From a bacterium (lineage in GTDB: Bacteria; Pseudomonadota; Alphaproteobacteria; Sphingomonadales; Sphingomonadaceae), in assembly GCA_030824575.1 (NCBI GenBank), contig JAVBXL010000013.1, positions 1 through 51,219 of the forward strand: a DNA stretch of 51,219 bases, in the 5' to 3' direction. The notes beneath the pieces were generated by a model, which worked only from the letters and a program-made list of their open reading frames with translations, searched no databases and was not told where the DNA came from. Positions 9,105-17,114 of the stretch are shown here, one piece after another. Both the position numbers and the translations under genes were made by a program. Position 1 is the stretch's first letter; the number at the start of each line of letters is the position of its first letter.

Positions 9105-9761
9105 TCAGGCCCGGCACCAGCTTTCGACGATGTCGATGACATTGGTGCGCCGCCGCGCCAGCACCTTGGGCGCGGTGACGTCCCGTTCGAAGCCGTAGGA
9201 TACGGTGTAGCGGTTCGATACATTGTAGAAGCAGAGCGCGCTGATCGTCATATGCAGTTCCAGCGGGTCGATGCCTTCGCGGAAATGGCGGCTCTCCACG
9301 CCACGCGCCAGGATGTTGCGTAACTGTTCCACCACCTTGCGATTGCGTTCGCGAATGCCGGGAATCTCGCCGATATGCGCGCCGCGCAGGATATTCTCGT
9401 TCATCACCAACCGGACGAATTCGGGATGCTGGTGATGATAGTCGAAGGTCGCGCCGACCACGTCGCGCAGGGCGGCGTCGGGGGCGAGGTCGCTGCGCGT
9501 ATTTGCGGCGTCGATCTCCCGCACCGCAGTATAGGCGCGTTCCAAAACGGCGCGGTACAGGCCTTCCTTACTGCCGAAATAATAATAAATCATCCGCTTG
9601 GACGCGTCGGTGCGGTCGGCGATCTCATCGATGCGCGCACCGCTCAGGCCCTTGTCAGCGAACTCCAGCGTGGCGACGTCCAATATGTTGAGACGGGTTT
9701 CCTCCGCCTCGCCAGCCCGTCCGCCCGCCTTGCCCTGCATATTCGTCGGCGATTTGGCCAC
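9105..9761 (-). CDS. TetR-family transcriptional regulator
   Basis: A 218-residue TetR regulator with a clear N-terminal helix-turn-helix (LEFADKGLSGARIDEIADRTDASKR-type region, then MIYYYFGSKEGLYRAVLE). The C-terminal half resembles the TetR_C domain of RutR-like proteins. The GTG at 9761 is chosen because AAGGA lies five bases upstream; ATG 9740 is the alternative. It follows the DUF2520 gene after a 79-base gap and may be the last gene of that minus-strand unit, or it may control the convergent GMC operon. Confidence 0.88.
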   Translation of the reverse strand: MAKSPTNMQGKAGGRAGEAEETRLNILDVATLEFADKGLSGARIDEIADRTDASKRMIYYYFGSKEGLYRAVLERAYTAVREIDAANTRSDLAPDAALRDVVGATFDYHHQHPEFVRLVMNENILRGAHIGEIPGIRERNRKVVEQLRNILARGVESRHFREGIDPLELHMTISALCFYNVSNRYTVSYGFERDVTAPKVLARRRTNVIDIVESWCRA

Positions 9762-9840
9762 GCATCCATCCTTTTTGTCCGCGACAAGGCATAGCTTGGC
9801 AGTGGCGCGTCCGACAAGAGAGGATGAAGGGACTGGATAG

Positions 9841-10722
9841 TTAGGGGACGAAAGCCAGCACCTGCCGCAATCCCGTCGCTGGTTGTGCGCCCGAGCGTTC
9901 CAATGCGTCCAGCGTCGCTGTCGCCATCGCGCGATAGGCGGGGAGCAGGTGCGGGCTTGTGGCAGACAGCGCGGACACATGGTCGGCGATGGTGTCGCCG
10001 TCGCCCCGCAGCAGCGGTCCCGACAGGGCGGCCATGCCCCGGTCAAGGCTGTTGTCGAGCGCAGCGCGGACGAGCGGAGCGAGCAGCGCCCCCGGTTCGG
10101 CGATTCCGGCCGCCGCCAGGGCGTCGCTCGCGCCGGCGATCAATGTCACCAGATGATTGGCGGCGTGGCAGAGGGCGGCGTGGTAGAGCGCGCGCTGTGC
10201 CTCCGCCACCTGCTCCATGATGCCGCCGAGCAGGGCGACAAGCGCGTGCGCGGCCCCGATCGCCGCCTGTGTGTCGGCGGTGACGACGAAGCGGGCGCCG
10301 ACCATGCGGGCGGCTTCCTGAACGGGATCGCCGGTGAAGGTCATGGCCGGATGCACCGCCGCGGTCAGGGCGCCGCGCTGCGCCAATGGGGTGAGGAGCG
10401 CTGCGCCGCTGCGGCCGCTGACATGGAGGATGAAGGGTGCGGCGTCTGCGGGTAGTTGCTGCGCCAATGATACGACCAGATCGGGGATGGCATCGTCCGA
10501 CACGGCGATCAGGATCAGGTCGCAGGTAGAGGCGATCGCCGTCAGGTCATGCGCCGCGCGCGCGTGGCCAATGCCAGCGACCATCGCGTCGCGCCGGGCC
10601 GGGTCGCGCCCCCAGACCAGCAGCGGATCGGTCGTGCGGTCGCGCAGGGCCAGAGCCATGGCGCAGGCGACGCGGCCTGTGCCGATGATGCCGATCCGGC
10701 GATAGGGTGGGTCGCTGCGCAT
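9841..10722 (-). CDS. Rossmann-fold DUF2520 protein (NADP-oxidoreductase-like)
   Basis: A 293-residue protein with an N-terminal Rossmann domain (IGIIGTGRVACAMALAL) and a helical C-terminal DUF2520 domain (HPAMTFTG, then YHAALCHAANHLVTLIAG). The architecture is that of ketopantoate-reductase/6-phosphogluconate-dehydrogenase relatives. No substrate is established for the group. Co-directional with the VOC gene 61 bases upstream, so it may be the last enzyme gene of the 14.6-9.8 kb operon. No strong ribosome site is seen before the ATG. Confidence 0.8.
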   Translation of the reverse strand: MRSDPPYRRIGIIGTGRVACAMALALRDRTTDPLLVWGRDPARRDAMVAGIGHARAAHDLTAIASTCDLILIAVSDDAIPDLVVSLAQQLPADAAPFILHVSGRSGAALLTPLAQRGALTAAVHPAMTFTGDPVQEAARMVGARFVVTADTQAAIGAAHALVALLGGIMEQVAEAQRALYHAALCHAANHLVTLIAGASDALAAAGIAEPGALLAPLVRAALDNSLDRGMAALSGPLLRGDGDTIADHVSALSATSPHLLPAYRAMATATLDALERSGAQPATGLRQVLAFVP

Positions 10723-10783
10723 TGCGGATGCTTAGAGCGGCTTTGCCATGCCGATCAAGCATCAAGGGCGGCGCGCTCCTTCG

Positions 10784-11854
10784 TCAAAGCGCATGTTCAT
10801 CTTCCTCGCTGATGTCGGCGAGCTTGCCGGTGATCGGTAGCCTGCCGGGGCTGGTCTTGCGGAAGGGTATGAAACTGGCGCGGTCGGCGTCGAAGGCCAT
10901 GTCCCAGGGGATATTATCGCCACGAAAGATGGGCGGGGCGTTGTTCGACCAGAGCAGCGAGCCGAAGCGGAAATCCCAGGCGCGCGGCACCCAGTTATCG
11001 TCCAGATAATCGGTGTCGGCGTGATATTCCGCCTCCCCCGCCTTCCCCGGCATGTCGCAATAATAATAGATGGCCGACGATATGCGATGGCGGGAAATGC
11101 CGCCACTGCTGTTCATCGTCTGGTTTTTCCAGCCTTTGGCTTCCATGATGTTGGCGCCGAGCATGACTTCGTCGATATCGTCCATGCCAAAGGCGATATG
11201 CATGAATTTGAAATGGTCCGGCGCGATCGGCAGGTCGCAATTCACCCAGAAGATCGAATGATGTTCGAACGTGCCGGGCGCGCGGGAGAAGATGCCGGTG
11301 CCCTTGCTATGGTCGACATAGCGGAAGCCCATGTGGCGCTCGTAAAACTCGAAGCTGCCGACATAGTCGGGCGAGAAGAAGACGACATGGTTGATCGTCT
11401 TGGGGATCGCCTTGCGCCGCCAGATGCGATGCTGGTTGAAGCGGGGATAGTGGCCGGGCGTGTTGACCGGGCTGGCTTGACTAACAACCGGTCGTTTGGC
11501 CCAAACGCGCAGACCGATCGGCTGGCCGTCGGGGCAGGTGCAATGGACCGTGCCGTCGGCGTCGCGTCGGACATCGATCTCCGACGCCAGGCTGGCGGCG
11601 ACCTGTTCCAGTGCCTGCGCGCTTTCCACGCCCCATATGGTTTCCTTCAGCCCATCGCCGGGGAAGGGATCGGGCGTGGGCAGGCGCGGGTCGCCATGGC
11701 GGTAGAGGATCACGCGCGAACCGGAGGCGAGGCGGAAGGTCGCCTGCTCCTCGTCCGCCTGCTCCAGCGGCAGGCCGAAATCGGTCCAGAACCGCGTATG
11801 TTCAGCCAGATCGGCCACCCCGAAGATCGCGCTTTCGACGCCCAATATGCTCAT
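10784..11854 (-). CDS. Two-domain VOC protein, extradiol ring-cleavage dioxygenase-like
   Basis: A 356-residue protein with two vicinal-oxygen-chelate modules. The C-terminal module keeps the metal triad of type I extradiol dioxygenases: His156 (INHVVFF), His219 (MHIAFG) and Glu276 (GEAEYHADTD). The N-terminal module lacks an obvious metal site, as in the two-domain dioxygenase family. This supports an Fe(II) or Mn(II) ring-cleaving activity on a catechol-like or related diol/enol. The length is somewhat above the usual 290-310 residues, with extra sequence at the C-terminus. A GAGGGAG ribosome site precedes the ATG. It is in line with the SDR and FAD-enzyme genes upstream. Confidence 0.85.
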   Translation of the reverse strand: MSILGVESAIFGVADLAEHTRFWTDFGLPLEQADEEQATFRLASGSRVILYRHGDPRLPTPDPFPGDGLKETIWGVESAQALEQVAASLASEIDVRRDADGTVHCTCPDGQPIGLRVWAKRPVVSQASPVNTPGHYPRFNQHRIWRRKAIPKTINHVVFFSPDYVGSFEFYERHMGFRYVDHSKGTGIFSRAPGTFEHHSIFWVNCDLPIAPDHFKFMHIAFGMDDIDEVMLGANIMEAKGWKNQTMNSSGGISRHRISSAIYYYCDMPGKAGEAEYHADTDYLDDNWVPRAWDFRFGSLLWSNNAPPIFRGDNIPWDMAFDADRASFIPFRKTSPGRLPITGKLADISEEDEHAL

Positions 11855-11986
11855 GACAACTCCCTCATCCTGATCGTCACTATGCGGATGGGGGCTGAGC
11901 CACGGAAACGCATTTCATGGGAGGCTGGTATCGGTGGGGCGGATAGGTGGGAGAGCGCCTCGCGCACTGCCTTTTGTCGATGGCCG

Positions 11987-12223
11987 CTACCCCCGGCGGA
12001 ACAGCATCGTCAGCAGGAACAGGATCGTGCGCCAGTCGAGCAGCCTGAGCGCGGCGCGGGCCTGCGTCGGGGTCAGCTTCGCGACCATCGGCATCGCGCC
12101 GAAAATCTTGCCGCGGATGATGAGGGCGTTGCCCTCCCGCTCGATCTTGCGGACGGTCATCAATTCCTTGTCCTGCGCGTCGAGGATTTTCATGACGGGC
12201 GGCTGGTTGGTTGCGTTCGTCAT
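11987..12223 (-). CDS. Small conserved-looking hypothetical protein (78 aa)
   Basis: A 78-residue protein of unknown function. Its ATG overlaps the stop of the FAD-oxidoreductase gene (ATGA), and AGGAG lies seven bases upstream, so translation coupling is likely. Mid-protein strands (MKILDAQDKELMTVRKIEREGNALIIRGKIFGAMPMVAKL) look like a small beta domain, and the C-terminus (RLLDWRTILFLLTMLFRRG) is a short amphipathic or membrane-touching helix. I do not recognise a family. Its position between an FAD enzyme and a VOC enzyme suggests an accessory subunit or binding protein for that pathway. Confidence 0.75.
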   Translation of the reverse strand: MTNATNQPPVMKILDAQDKELMTVRKIEREGNALIIRGKIFGAMPMVAKLTPTQARAALRLLDWRTILFLLTMLFRRG

Positions 12224-13809
12224 TGCACGGCTCCTGCGCAAACCTTGTCATAATCGATACCCATATCGTCCATCATCTGAATCGCGGTGGCGCGCCCTGC
12301 GCCGAAGACGCCGCCGCCCGGATGCATAAAGGGCCCGACCAGATATAGGCTTTCGATGCCCGGCACCCGGAAATGGCCCAGGTCCGGCGTGGGGCGATGC
12401 CCGACGGTCTGGTACATGAAGGGCGCGCAGCCGTGGATGTCGCCCTTGACGAAGCTGGCCGGGCTGTCGCGCTCATGATCCAGCGGCGATCGGACCAGCG
12501 TGCCGATGATATTATCCTCGTCCAGATTGCTGTAGAACAGGCGATATTGACGCAGACTTTCCTGCGCGATCTCTTCCTTCATCCGGTCCCAGGCGGCCGG
12601 GCCGCCTTCGTGCAAGTCGTAGGGGGCGAAGGTGACGCCGTAGAAGACGCCGCCGCCCGCCGGCGCACGGCTGGGGTCGTTGGCCGTGTTGTCGCCGCCC
12701 GCGATCAGGCGGCGCGGCGGCACCACGCCCCGGCGCAGATGATCGTAATCGAGCAGCATGTCGCGCATAGTATGGGTCTGGAGCAGTTCGGTCATCACGC
12801 CACCCTCCCCTTCGGCCCAGCGCAGCTTGGCTTTTTCCTTTAGAGCCATGTGCAACAGGTTGATCGAAAAGGTCGACGGCGTGACCCGTTCGGCGCGTTG
12901 CAGTACGGGTTCGGGGGTTTCGCTGACGAATTTGCGCAGCACATGGGGATGGATCGCGCCGATCACGCCATCCTTCGCCATGATGGTCTCGCCGTCGGTC
13001 ATCTCCAGCCCGACGGCCTTGCCCGACGAGACGATGACGCGCTTCACCTCCGCATCGCAGCGCACTTCGCCGCCCATATGCTCGATCGCGCGGACCAGCG
13101 CCTTGCTGAGTTCGCCCGATCCGCCCTTGGGCATCGACACGCCATAGGTGTGGATGATGCCGGGCATCAGCAGCACGCCCATGCCGGTGCCCAGTTCGTC
13201 GGGCATCTGGAGATTTTCGGTGATGAGGCGGACGATGTGGATCTTCAGCCGGTCGCTTTCGAAATATTGGTTGGCGACGTCGAGCGCGGAGCGCTGCATG
13301 ACGTCGAGCAGGAAGCGACCCTCGTCCGACTGGTCCATCATCGCGACGAAGGCGCCCATCGGGAAGGGGGGCGCGTAAAGGCCCGATAGGAACATCGGCA
13401 GCACGCTCTGGCTGATGCCGACGAACTTGCGATAGGCTTCGGCGTCGCGCGGGCTATATTGGGCGATCTCCTGACAGGTGCGGTCGAGGTCCTTCCACGT
13501 TCGCATCACCGTGCCATCGTCCCAGATGCTGACATGGGGCAGTTCGGGATAGATATATTCAAGCCCGAATTTCAACAGCAGGCCCAGCTCATCCTCGCGG
13601 ATCATGGGATTGCCCTGGATCATGATATGCACATTGCTATGTTCGTCATGCCAATAGCCGGGCGTGATCAGTTCCCGCGTGGACACGCCGCCGCCGAAAT
13701 GCGGCTTGCGTTCGAGGACCAGCACTTTCTTGCCCGCCTTGGCCATATAGGCGGCCGCGGTCAGGCCGTTATGCCCGCCGCCCATCACGACGATGTCAGT
13801 GTTGCTCAT
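12220..13809 (-). CDS. FAD-dependent oxidoreductase, phytoene-desaturase/amine-oxidase superfamily
   Basis: A 529-residue flavoprotein. The dinucleotide-binding motif VVMGGGHNGLTAAAYMAKAGKKVLVLE lies at residues 7-33 and the C-terminal FAD-binding segment is LYLVGPFMHPGGGVFGAGRATA. This is the crtI-like group, which desaturates or oxidises hydrophobic substrates; no other carotenoid gene is nearby. GGAGAT six bases before the ATG supports the start. The upstream SDR gene overlaps it by 14 bases and the downstream small gene by four, so this is one operon. Oxidation of a cyclic intermediate in a degradation pathway fits better than carotenoid synthesis. Confidence 0.9.
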   Translation of the reverse strand: MSNTDIVVMGGGHNGLTAAAYMAKAGKKVLVLERKPHFGGGVSTRELITPGYWHDEHSNVHIMIQGNPMIREDELGLLLKFGLEYIYPELPHVSIWDDGTVMRTWKDLDRTCQEIAQYSPRDAEAYRKFVGISQSVLPMFLSGLYAPPFPMGAFVAMMDQSDEGRFLLDVMQRSALDVANQYFESDRLKIHIVRLITENLQMPDELGTGMGVLLMPGIIHTYGVSMPKGGSGELSKALVRAIEHMGGEVRCDAEVKRVIVSSGKAVGLEMTDGETIMAKDGVIGAIHPHVLRKFVSETPEPVLQRAERVTPSTFSINLLHMALKEKAKLRWAEGEGGVMTELLQTHTMRDMLLDYDHLRRGVVPPRRLIAGGDNTANDPSRAPAGGGVFYGVTFAPYDLHEGGPAAWDRMKEEIAQESLRQYRLFYSNLDEDNIIGTLVRSPLDHERDSPASFVKGDIHGCAPFMYQTVGHRPTPDLGHFRVPGIESLYLVGPFMHPGGGVFGAGRATAIQMMDDMGIDYDKVCAGAVQ

Positions 13810-14614
13810 GTATGATCTCCAAAAAGGCGCGGAATTGGGCGATGCCCGGCACATGGGATGCGCAGCCGCCGTCGGCGACCAGTAGTTGCCCGGTGATGTT
13901 GCGCGCCGCGTCGGACGCCAGGAAGGCGACCGCTTCGGCAATATCCTCCGGCTCGCCCAGTCGGTCGCGCAGCGTTTCCGCCTCCACCGCCGCGCGCAAC
14001 TGCGGCGGGAAGGCTTCGCGCAGCGCGGGCGTCATGGTCATGCCTGGCGCGACCGCATTGCAGCGCACGCCATGCGCGCCATGGCTGGCGGCGATCGATC
14101 GGGTCATCTGGATGATCGCCGCCTTGGACGAGCTGTAGGCTGCCTGGATCAGATGGCCCTGGAGCGCCAGGTTGCTGACGGTGTTGACGATATTGCCGCG
14201 CGTCGCGCGCAGATGCGGCAGGGCGGCGCGGCAGGCGATCATGGTGCCGCGCACATTGACGACATAGGTCCGGTCCCACAGCGCGGTGCCCATATGTTCG
14301 ATGTCGCCATCCAGCCGGGCGATATCGGGACCGAGCAAGGCGGCATTATTGTGGAGGATGTCGATCCGGCCGCAATGGTCGATAACAGCGGCGACCAGCG
14401 CCTTGATCGACTCTTCGCTTTCCAGGTCCAGCGGGATCGCTATGGCGCCGGGCAGGCTGTCGGCCAGCGCCTGTGCTGCGTCCTGCGCAATGTCCGCGAT
14501 CACGACACGCGCGCCGCGATCGGTCATCAGCCGCGCGGTCGCGGCCCCTATACCGCCAGCGCCGCCGGTGACGATCGCCACTTTTCCATCCAGACGGATC
14601 GCATCGGACCCCAT
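13796..14614 (-). CDS. Short-chain dehydrogenase/reductase
   Basis: A 272-residue classical SDR with TGGAGGIG for NAD(P), NNAAL, a catalytic Ser in TVSNLA and YSSSK as the Tyr/Lys pair. The ATG at 14614 has a strong AGGAGAG site. It is the first gene of the minus-strand operon that continues with the FAD oxidoreductase, the small protein and the VOC enzyme, and it diverges from an HxlR regulator. The acidic residue after the second strand (IADIAQ) points to NAD(H). Confidence 0.92.
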   Translation of the reverse strand: MGSDAIRLDGKVAIVTGGAGGIGAATARLMTDRGARVVIADIAQDAAQALADSLPGAIAIPLDLESEESIKALVAAVIDHCGRIDILHNNAALLGPDIARLDGDIEHMGTALWDRTYVVNVRGTMIACRAALPHLRATRGNIVNTVSNLALQGHLIQAAYSSSKAAIIQMTRSIAASHGAHGVRCNAVAPGMTMTPALREAFPPQLRAAVEAETLRDRLGEPEDIAEAVAFLASDAARNITGQLLVADGGCASHVPGIAQFRAFLEIIHEQH

Positions 14615-14675
14615 CGCCCTCTCCTTTGATTGATCTTCTGGAAAAGCATCATAAGATAATCGGCAGAGGGGAGAA

Positions 14676-14697
14676 GATGGCACTTTTTTGTGCCGTC
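14676..14697. promoter_or_regulatory. Inverted repeat in SDR/HxlR divergent gap, candidate operator
   Basis: Arms GATGGCAC and GTGCCGTC match at 7 of 8 positions around six T residues. The element lies 16 bases before the HxlR start codon and 62 bases before the SDR start, in the 98-base divergent gap. HxlR proteins bind such dyads as dimers, so autoregulation and control of the SDR operon are likely. Confidence 0.45.
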
Positions 14698-14712
14698 ATA
14701 ATCTGTTGATCC

Positions 14713-15150
14713 ATGCCCGACTTTGACGATTTCGATCCCGCCTGCCGCGATGGCCTGGCTATGCTGGCCTGCGACATGGCGGAACATGGGGCCGAGCGCG
14801 ACGCGCCGATCCGTACGGTCTTCGGGCTGTTGGGCGATCGCTGGTCGATGCTGATCCTGCTGCTGCTGGCGATCGCGCCCTTCCGCCATGCCGAATTGCG
14901 CCGCCTGCTCGACCGGCTGAGCGCGGAAGGAAAGATTTCGCAGCGGGTGCTGACGCTCAAACTGCGTCAGCTGGAGCGCAACGGCCTGGTGGCGCGATCG
15001 GTAAGCGGGGACGTGCCGCCCAGGGTCGGCTATGCGCTGACGCTGTTGGGCGACGGGCTGGTCGGGGAAGCGCGGCGGCTGCTCGCCTGGGTGCAGGCGA
15101 GCGGCACCGCGATCGAACAGGCCCGCGCTACGTTCGACAGCGCAGACTGA
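14713..15150 (+). CDS. HxlR-family transcriptional regulator
   Basis: A 145-residue winged-helix regulator of the HxlR type. The typical region TVFGLLGDRWSMLILLLL is at residues 36-53, followed by FRHAELRRLL, ISQRVLTLKLRQLERNGLVAR and the wing PPRVGYALTLLG. It is divergent from the SDR-FAD-VOC operon and a dyad lies between them, so it is the probable local regulator. No clear ribosome site precedes the ATG, so initiation may be weak or leaderless. It converges with the LysR gene four bases after its stop. Confidence 0.9.
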   Translation: MPDFDDFDPACRDGLAMLACDMAEHGAERDAPIRTVFGLLGDRWSMLILLLLAIAPFRHAELRRLLDRLSAEGKISQRVLTLKLRQLERNGLVARSVSGDVPPRVGYALTLLGDGLVGEARRLLAWVQASGTAIEQARATFDSAD

Positions 15151-15154
15151 TCGA

Positions 15155-16168
15155 TCAGCCGCGCCCCTTGGGCGTGGAATCGCTCAAAAACTGGGCGGCC
15201 AGTTCCTGCCGCGCGATGCGGGCTTCGTCGAGGGACAGGACGCCATCCTCCTTAACCGGCATGGTAGGCGCCTGCGCGCCCGCGACGATCCGTTCCACCA
15301 CCCAGCGTATCGCCGGGTCGTTATTGGTGGAGATATGCCACTGAATCGCCTCGCGGATCGGCGGGATGTCCATAGGCACTTCGTGCAAAGTGAGCGGCAG
15401 ATAGTCCGCCACCCGCGTCGCCAGCCGCCGGTGCATGGTGGCGATCCGGTTGGAACCGATGACGAGGCCAGGCATCGACAGGAAACTGTGGGTCACGATC
15501 TCGATGCGGCGCTGGCGCTTCTGCCGCCGCACGAACCAGTCTTCGAATGCGGACACGCGCGCGCGGCCGAAGCGGGCGGTGACATGGCCCAATTCGAAAT
15601 AGAGTTCCTTGGTCATCTGCCTGGCCATGGCGGGATTGCCGTTCCAGCCGACGACGACATAGTCGTCCTCGAACAATATCTGGCTCGGATGATCGGCGGA
15701 GATGGCATAGTCGATGGTGATGAGCAGATCGACCGCGCCGCGTTCCAGCGATTCCAGCAGGACTTCGGTCAGCGACTGGATTTCGAAGCGCATCCCCGGT
15801 GCTTCGCGTTGCAGGTCGGTCATCGCCGACGCCAGCAGGACTTCGGTGATATAGTCCGACGCCATGATACGGATGCTGCGGCCGGACGTCGCGGGGTCGA
15901 AGGGCGGTGGCACGGCGATGGTCGATCGGATCTGTTCCAGCACCGCGCGCACGGGATCGACCAGTCCTTCGGCGCGGGCAGTCAACACCATTTGCCGCCC
16001 CTTCTGCACCAGCAGGTCGTCGGCAAAATATTCGCGCAGCCGCCCCAGCGCGGACGAGGTGGCGGATTGGGACAGGCAGATACGATCCGCCGCCAGGCTG
16101 ACGCTGCGTTCGGCGAGCAACGCGTCGAGCGCCACCAGCAGGTTGAGGTCCAGCCTGTCGAACCGCAT
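15155..16168 (-). CDS. LysR-family transcriptional regulator
   Basis: A 337-residue LysR regulator. The N-terminal winged helix is RFDRLDLNLLVALDALLAERSVSLAADR (residues 2-29) followed by LSQSATSSALGRLREYF, the NodD/LinR-like form; the effector-binding domain follows. An AGGAGAGAG site precedes the ATG. It is the last gene of a minus-strand run of receptor, sulfatase and epimerase genes, separated by 13 bases from the epimerase gene. Control of this uptake and desulfation cluster is the natural inference. Confidence 0.92.
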   Translation of the reverse strand: MRFDRLDLNLLVALDALLAERSVSLAADRICLSQSATSSALGRLREYFADDLLVQKGRQMVLTARAEGLVDPVRAVLEQIRSTIAVPPPFDPATSGRSIRIMASDYITEVLLASAMTDLQREAPGMRFEIQSLTEVLLESLERGAVDLLITIDYAISADHPSQILFEDDYVVVGWNGNPAMARQMTKELYFELGHVTARFGRARVSAFEDWFVRRQKRQRRIEIVTHSFLSMPGLVIGSNRIATMHRRLATRVADYLPLTLHEVPMDIPPIREAIQWHISTNNDPAIRWVVERIVAGAQAPTMPVKEDGVLSLDEARIARQELAAQFLSDSTPKGRG

Positions 16169-16181
16169 CGTCTCTCTCCTT

Positions 16182-17111
16182 TCAGCCTGCCGCTATGACC
16201 GACAGCGCGTTGGCGACCAGGGTAGCAGGGTCACCATCATGGGCAAAGCCCGCGCGGTCGGCCGTCGGTGTAGCGAGCGGCGGATGCGATCCGAAGGCGG
16301 CTTCCAGCGCCGGGTCGGGGCGATAGGTGGCCAGATCGGTCGAGACGGCGCATTGGCGGGCGATCTCTGCGGCGAGGTCACCCATGGTGATGCGCTGCGC
16401 GGGCAAGGTCACGACACGGGTGGCTGGCATCAGCGATGCGTCCATGGTCAGCGCATGGAGGAGATTGTCGGCGCAGCGGCCGACCGATTGCGCCCAGATT
16501 GTGGCCCCCGCCGACACTGGGCAGATGAACGGTTCACCCGCGCGCAGGGCGTGGAACAGGTCGCTCATGAAGGCGGACTTCATGCCCGACGGGCCTCTGG
16601 GCCGGGCGAGGATGCCGGGCAGGCGGACGCTGACTCCCTCGATCTCGCCGCGGTGATGCATCATCGCGACCGCGACTTCCATCATCGCCTTGTGCCCGCC
16701 ATAGACCATGCGTGGGGAAAGCGGCGTGCGGTCGTCCACGCCCGACGCGGGCAGCGGGTCGCCGAACACCGCGATCGAGCTGGCATAGACGATGCGGGGT
16801 TTGTCCCCCGCTGCCTTCGCTGCGTCGAGCAGGTCGTACATGGCGTCGATATTCACCCGGCGCGAGGCGGCGGGATCGGCTTCCGCCGCGCCGCCCGGCA
16901 CGGTAGCGAGATGGACGAGCGCGCGGCATCCATCGCGCAGCGCCTCCGCTCGCACTGCCGCCGAGCAGATGTCGCCCACGACCGCGCGCGCGCCGGCCGG
17001 GATGCCGCCAGGCGCGCTGTCCATGGCGACGACGGGTTCGCCCGCGTCCAGCAGCCGCTGTACCAATTGGCGGCCGACGAAACCGCCCGCGCCGGTTACG
17101 ATGATGGTCAT
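16182..17111 (-). CDS. NAD-dependent epimerase/dehydratase family protein (DenD-like)
   Basis: A 309-residue extended SDR with TGAGGFVG at residues 6-13, Ser in YASSIAVFG and YGGHK as the Tyr/Lys pair. The overall pattern resembles the D-erythronate dehydrogenase group, though sugar-nucleotide epimerases share the fold. It starts three bases after the sulfatase stop, so it is co-translated with that gene and may act on the desulfated product. No clear ribosome site of its own is seen. Confidence 0.85.
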   Translation of the reverse strand: MTIIVTGAGGFVGRQLVQRLLDAGEPVVAMDSAPGGIPAGARAVVGDICSAAVRAEALRDGCRALVHLATVPGGAAEADPAASRRVNIDAMYDLLDAAKAAGDKPRIVYASSIAVFGDPLPASGVDDRTPLSPRMVYGGHKAMMEVAVAMMHHRGEIEGVSVRLPGILARPRGPSGMKSAFMSDLFHALRAGEPFICPVSAGATIWAQSVGRCADNLLHALTMDASLMPATRVVTLPAQRITMGDLAAEIARQCAVSTDLATYRPDPALEAAFGSHPPLATPTADRAGFAHDGDPATLVANALSVIAAG

Positions 17112-17114
17112 GGT

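Noticed and set aside
12220..13809. Carotenoid phytoene desaturase
   Set aside because: The fold matches, but no phytoene synthase, cyclase or other carotenoid gene is near, and the overlapping neighbours are catabolic.
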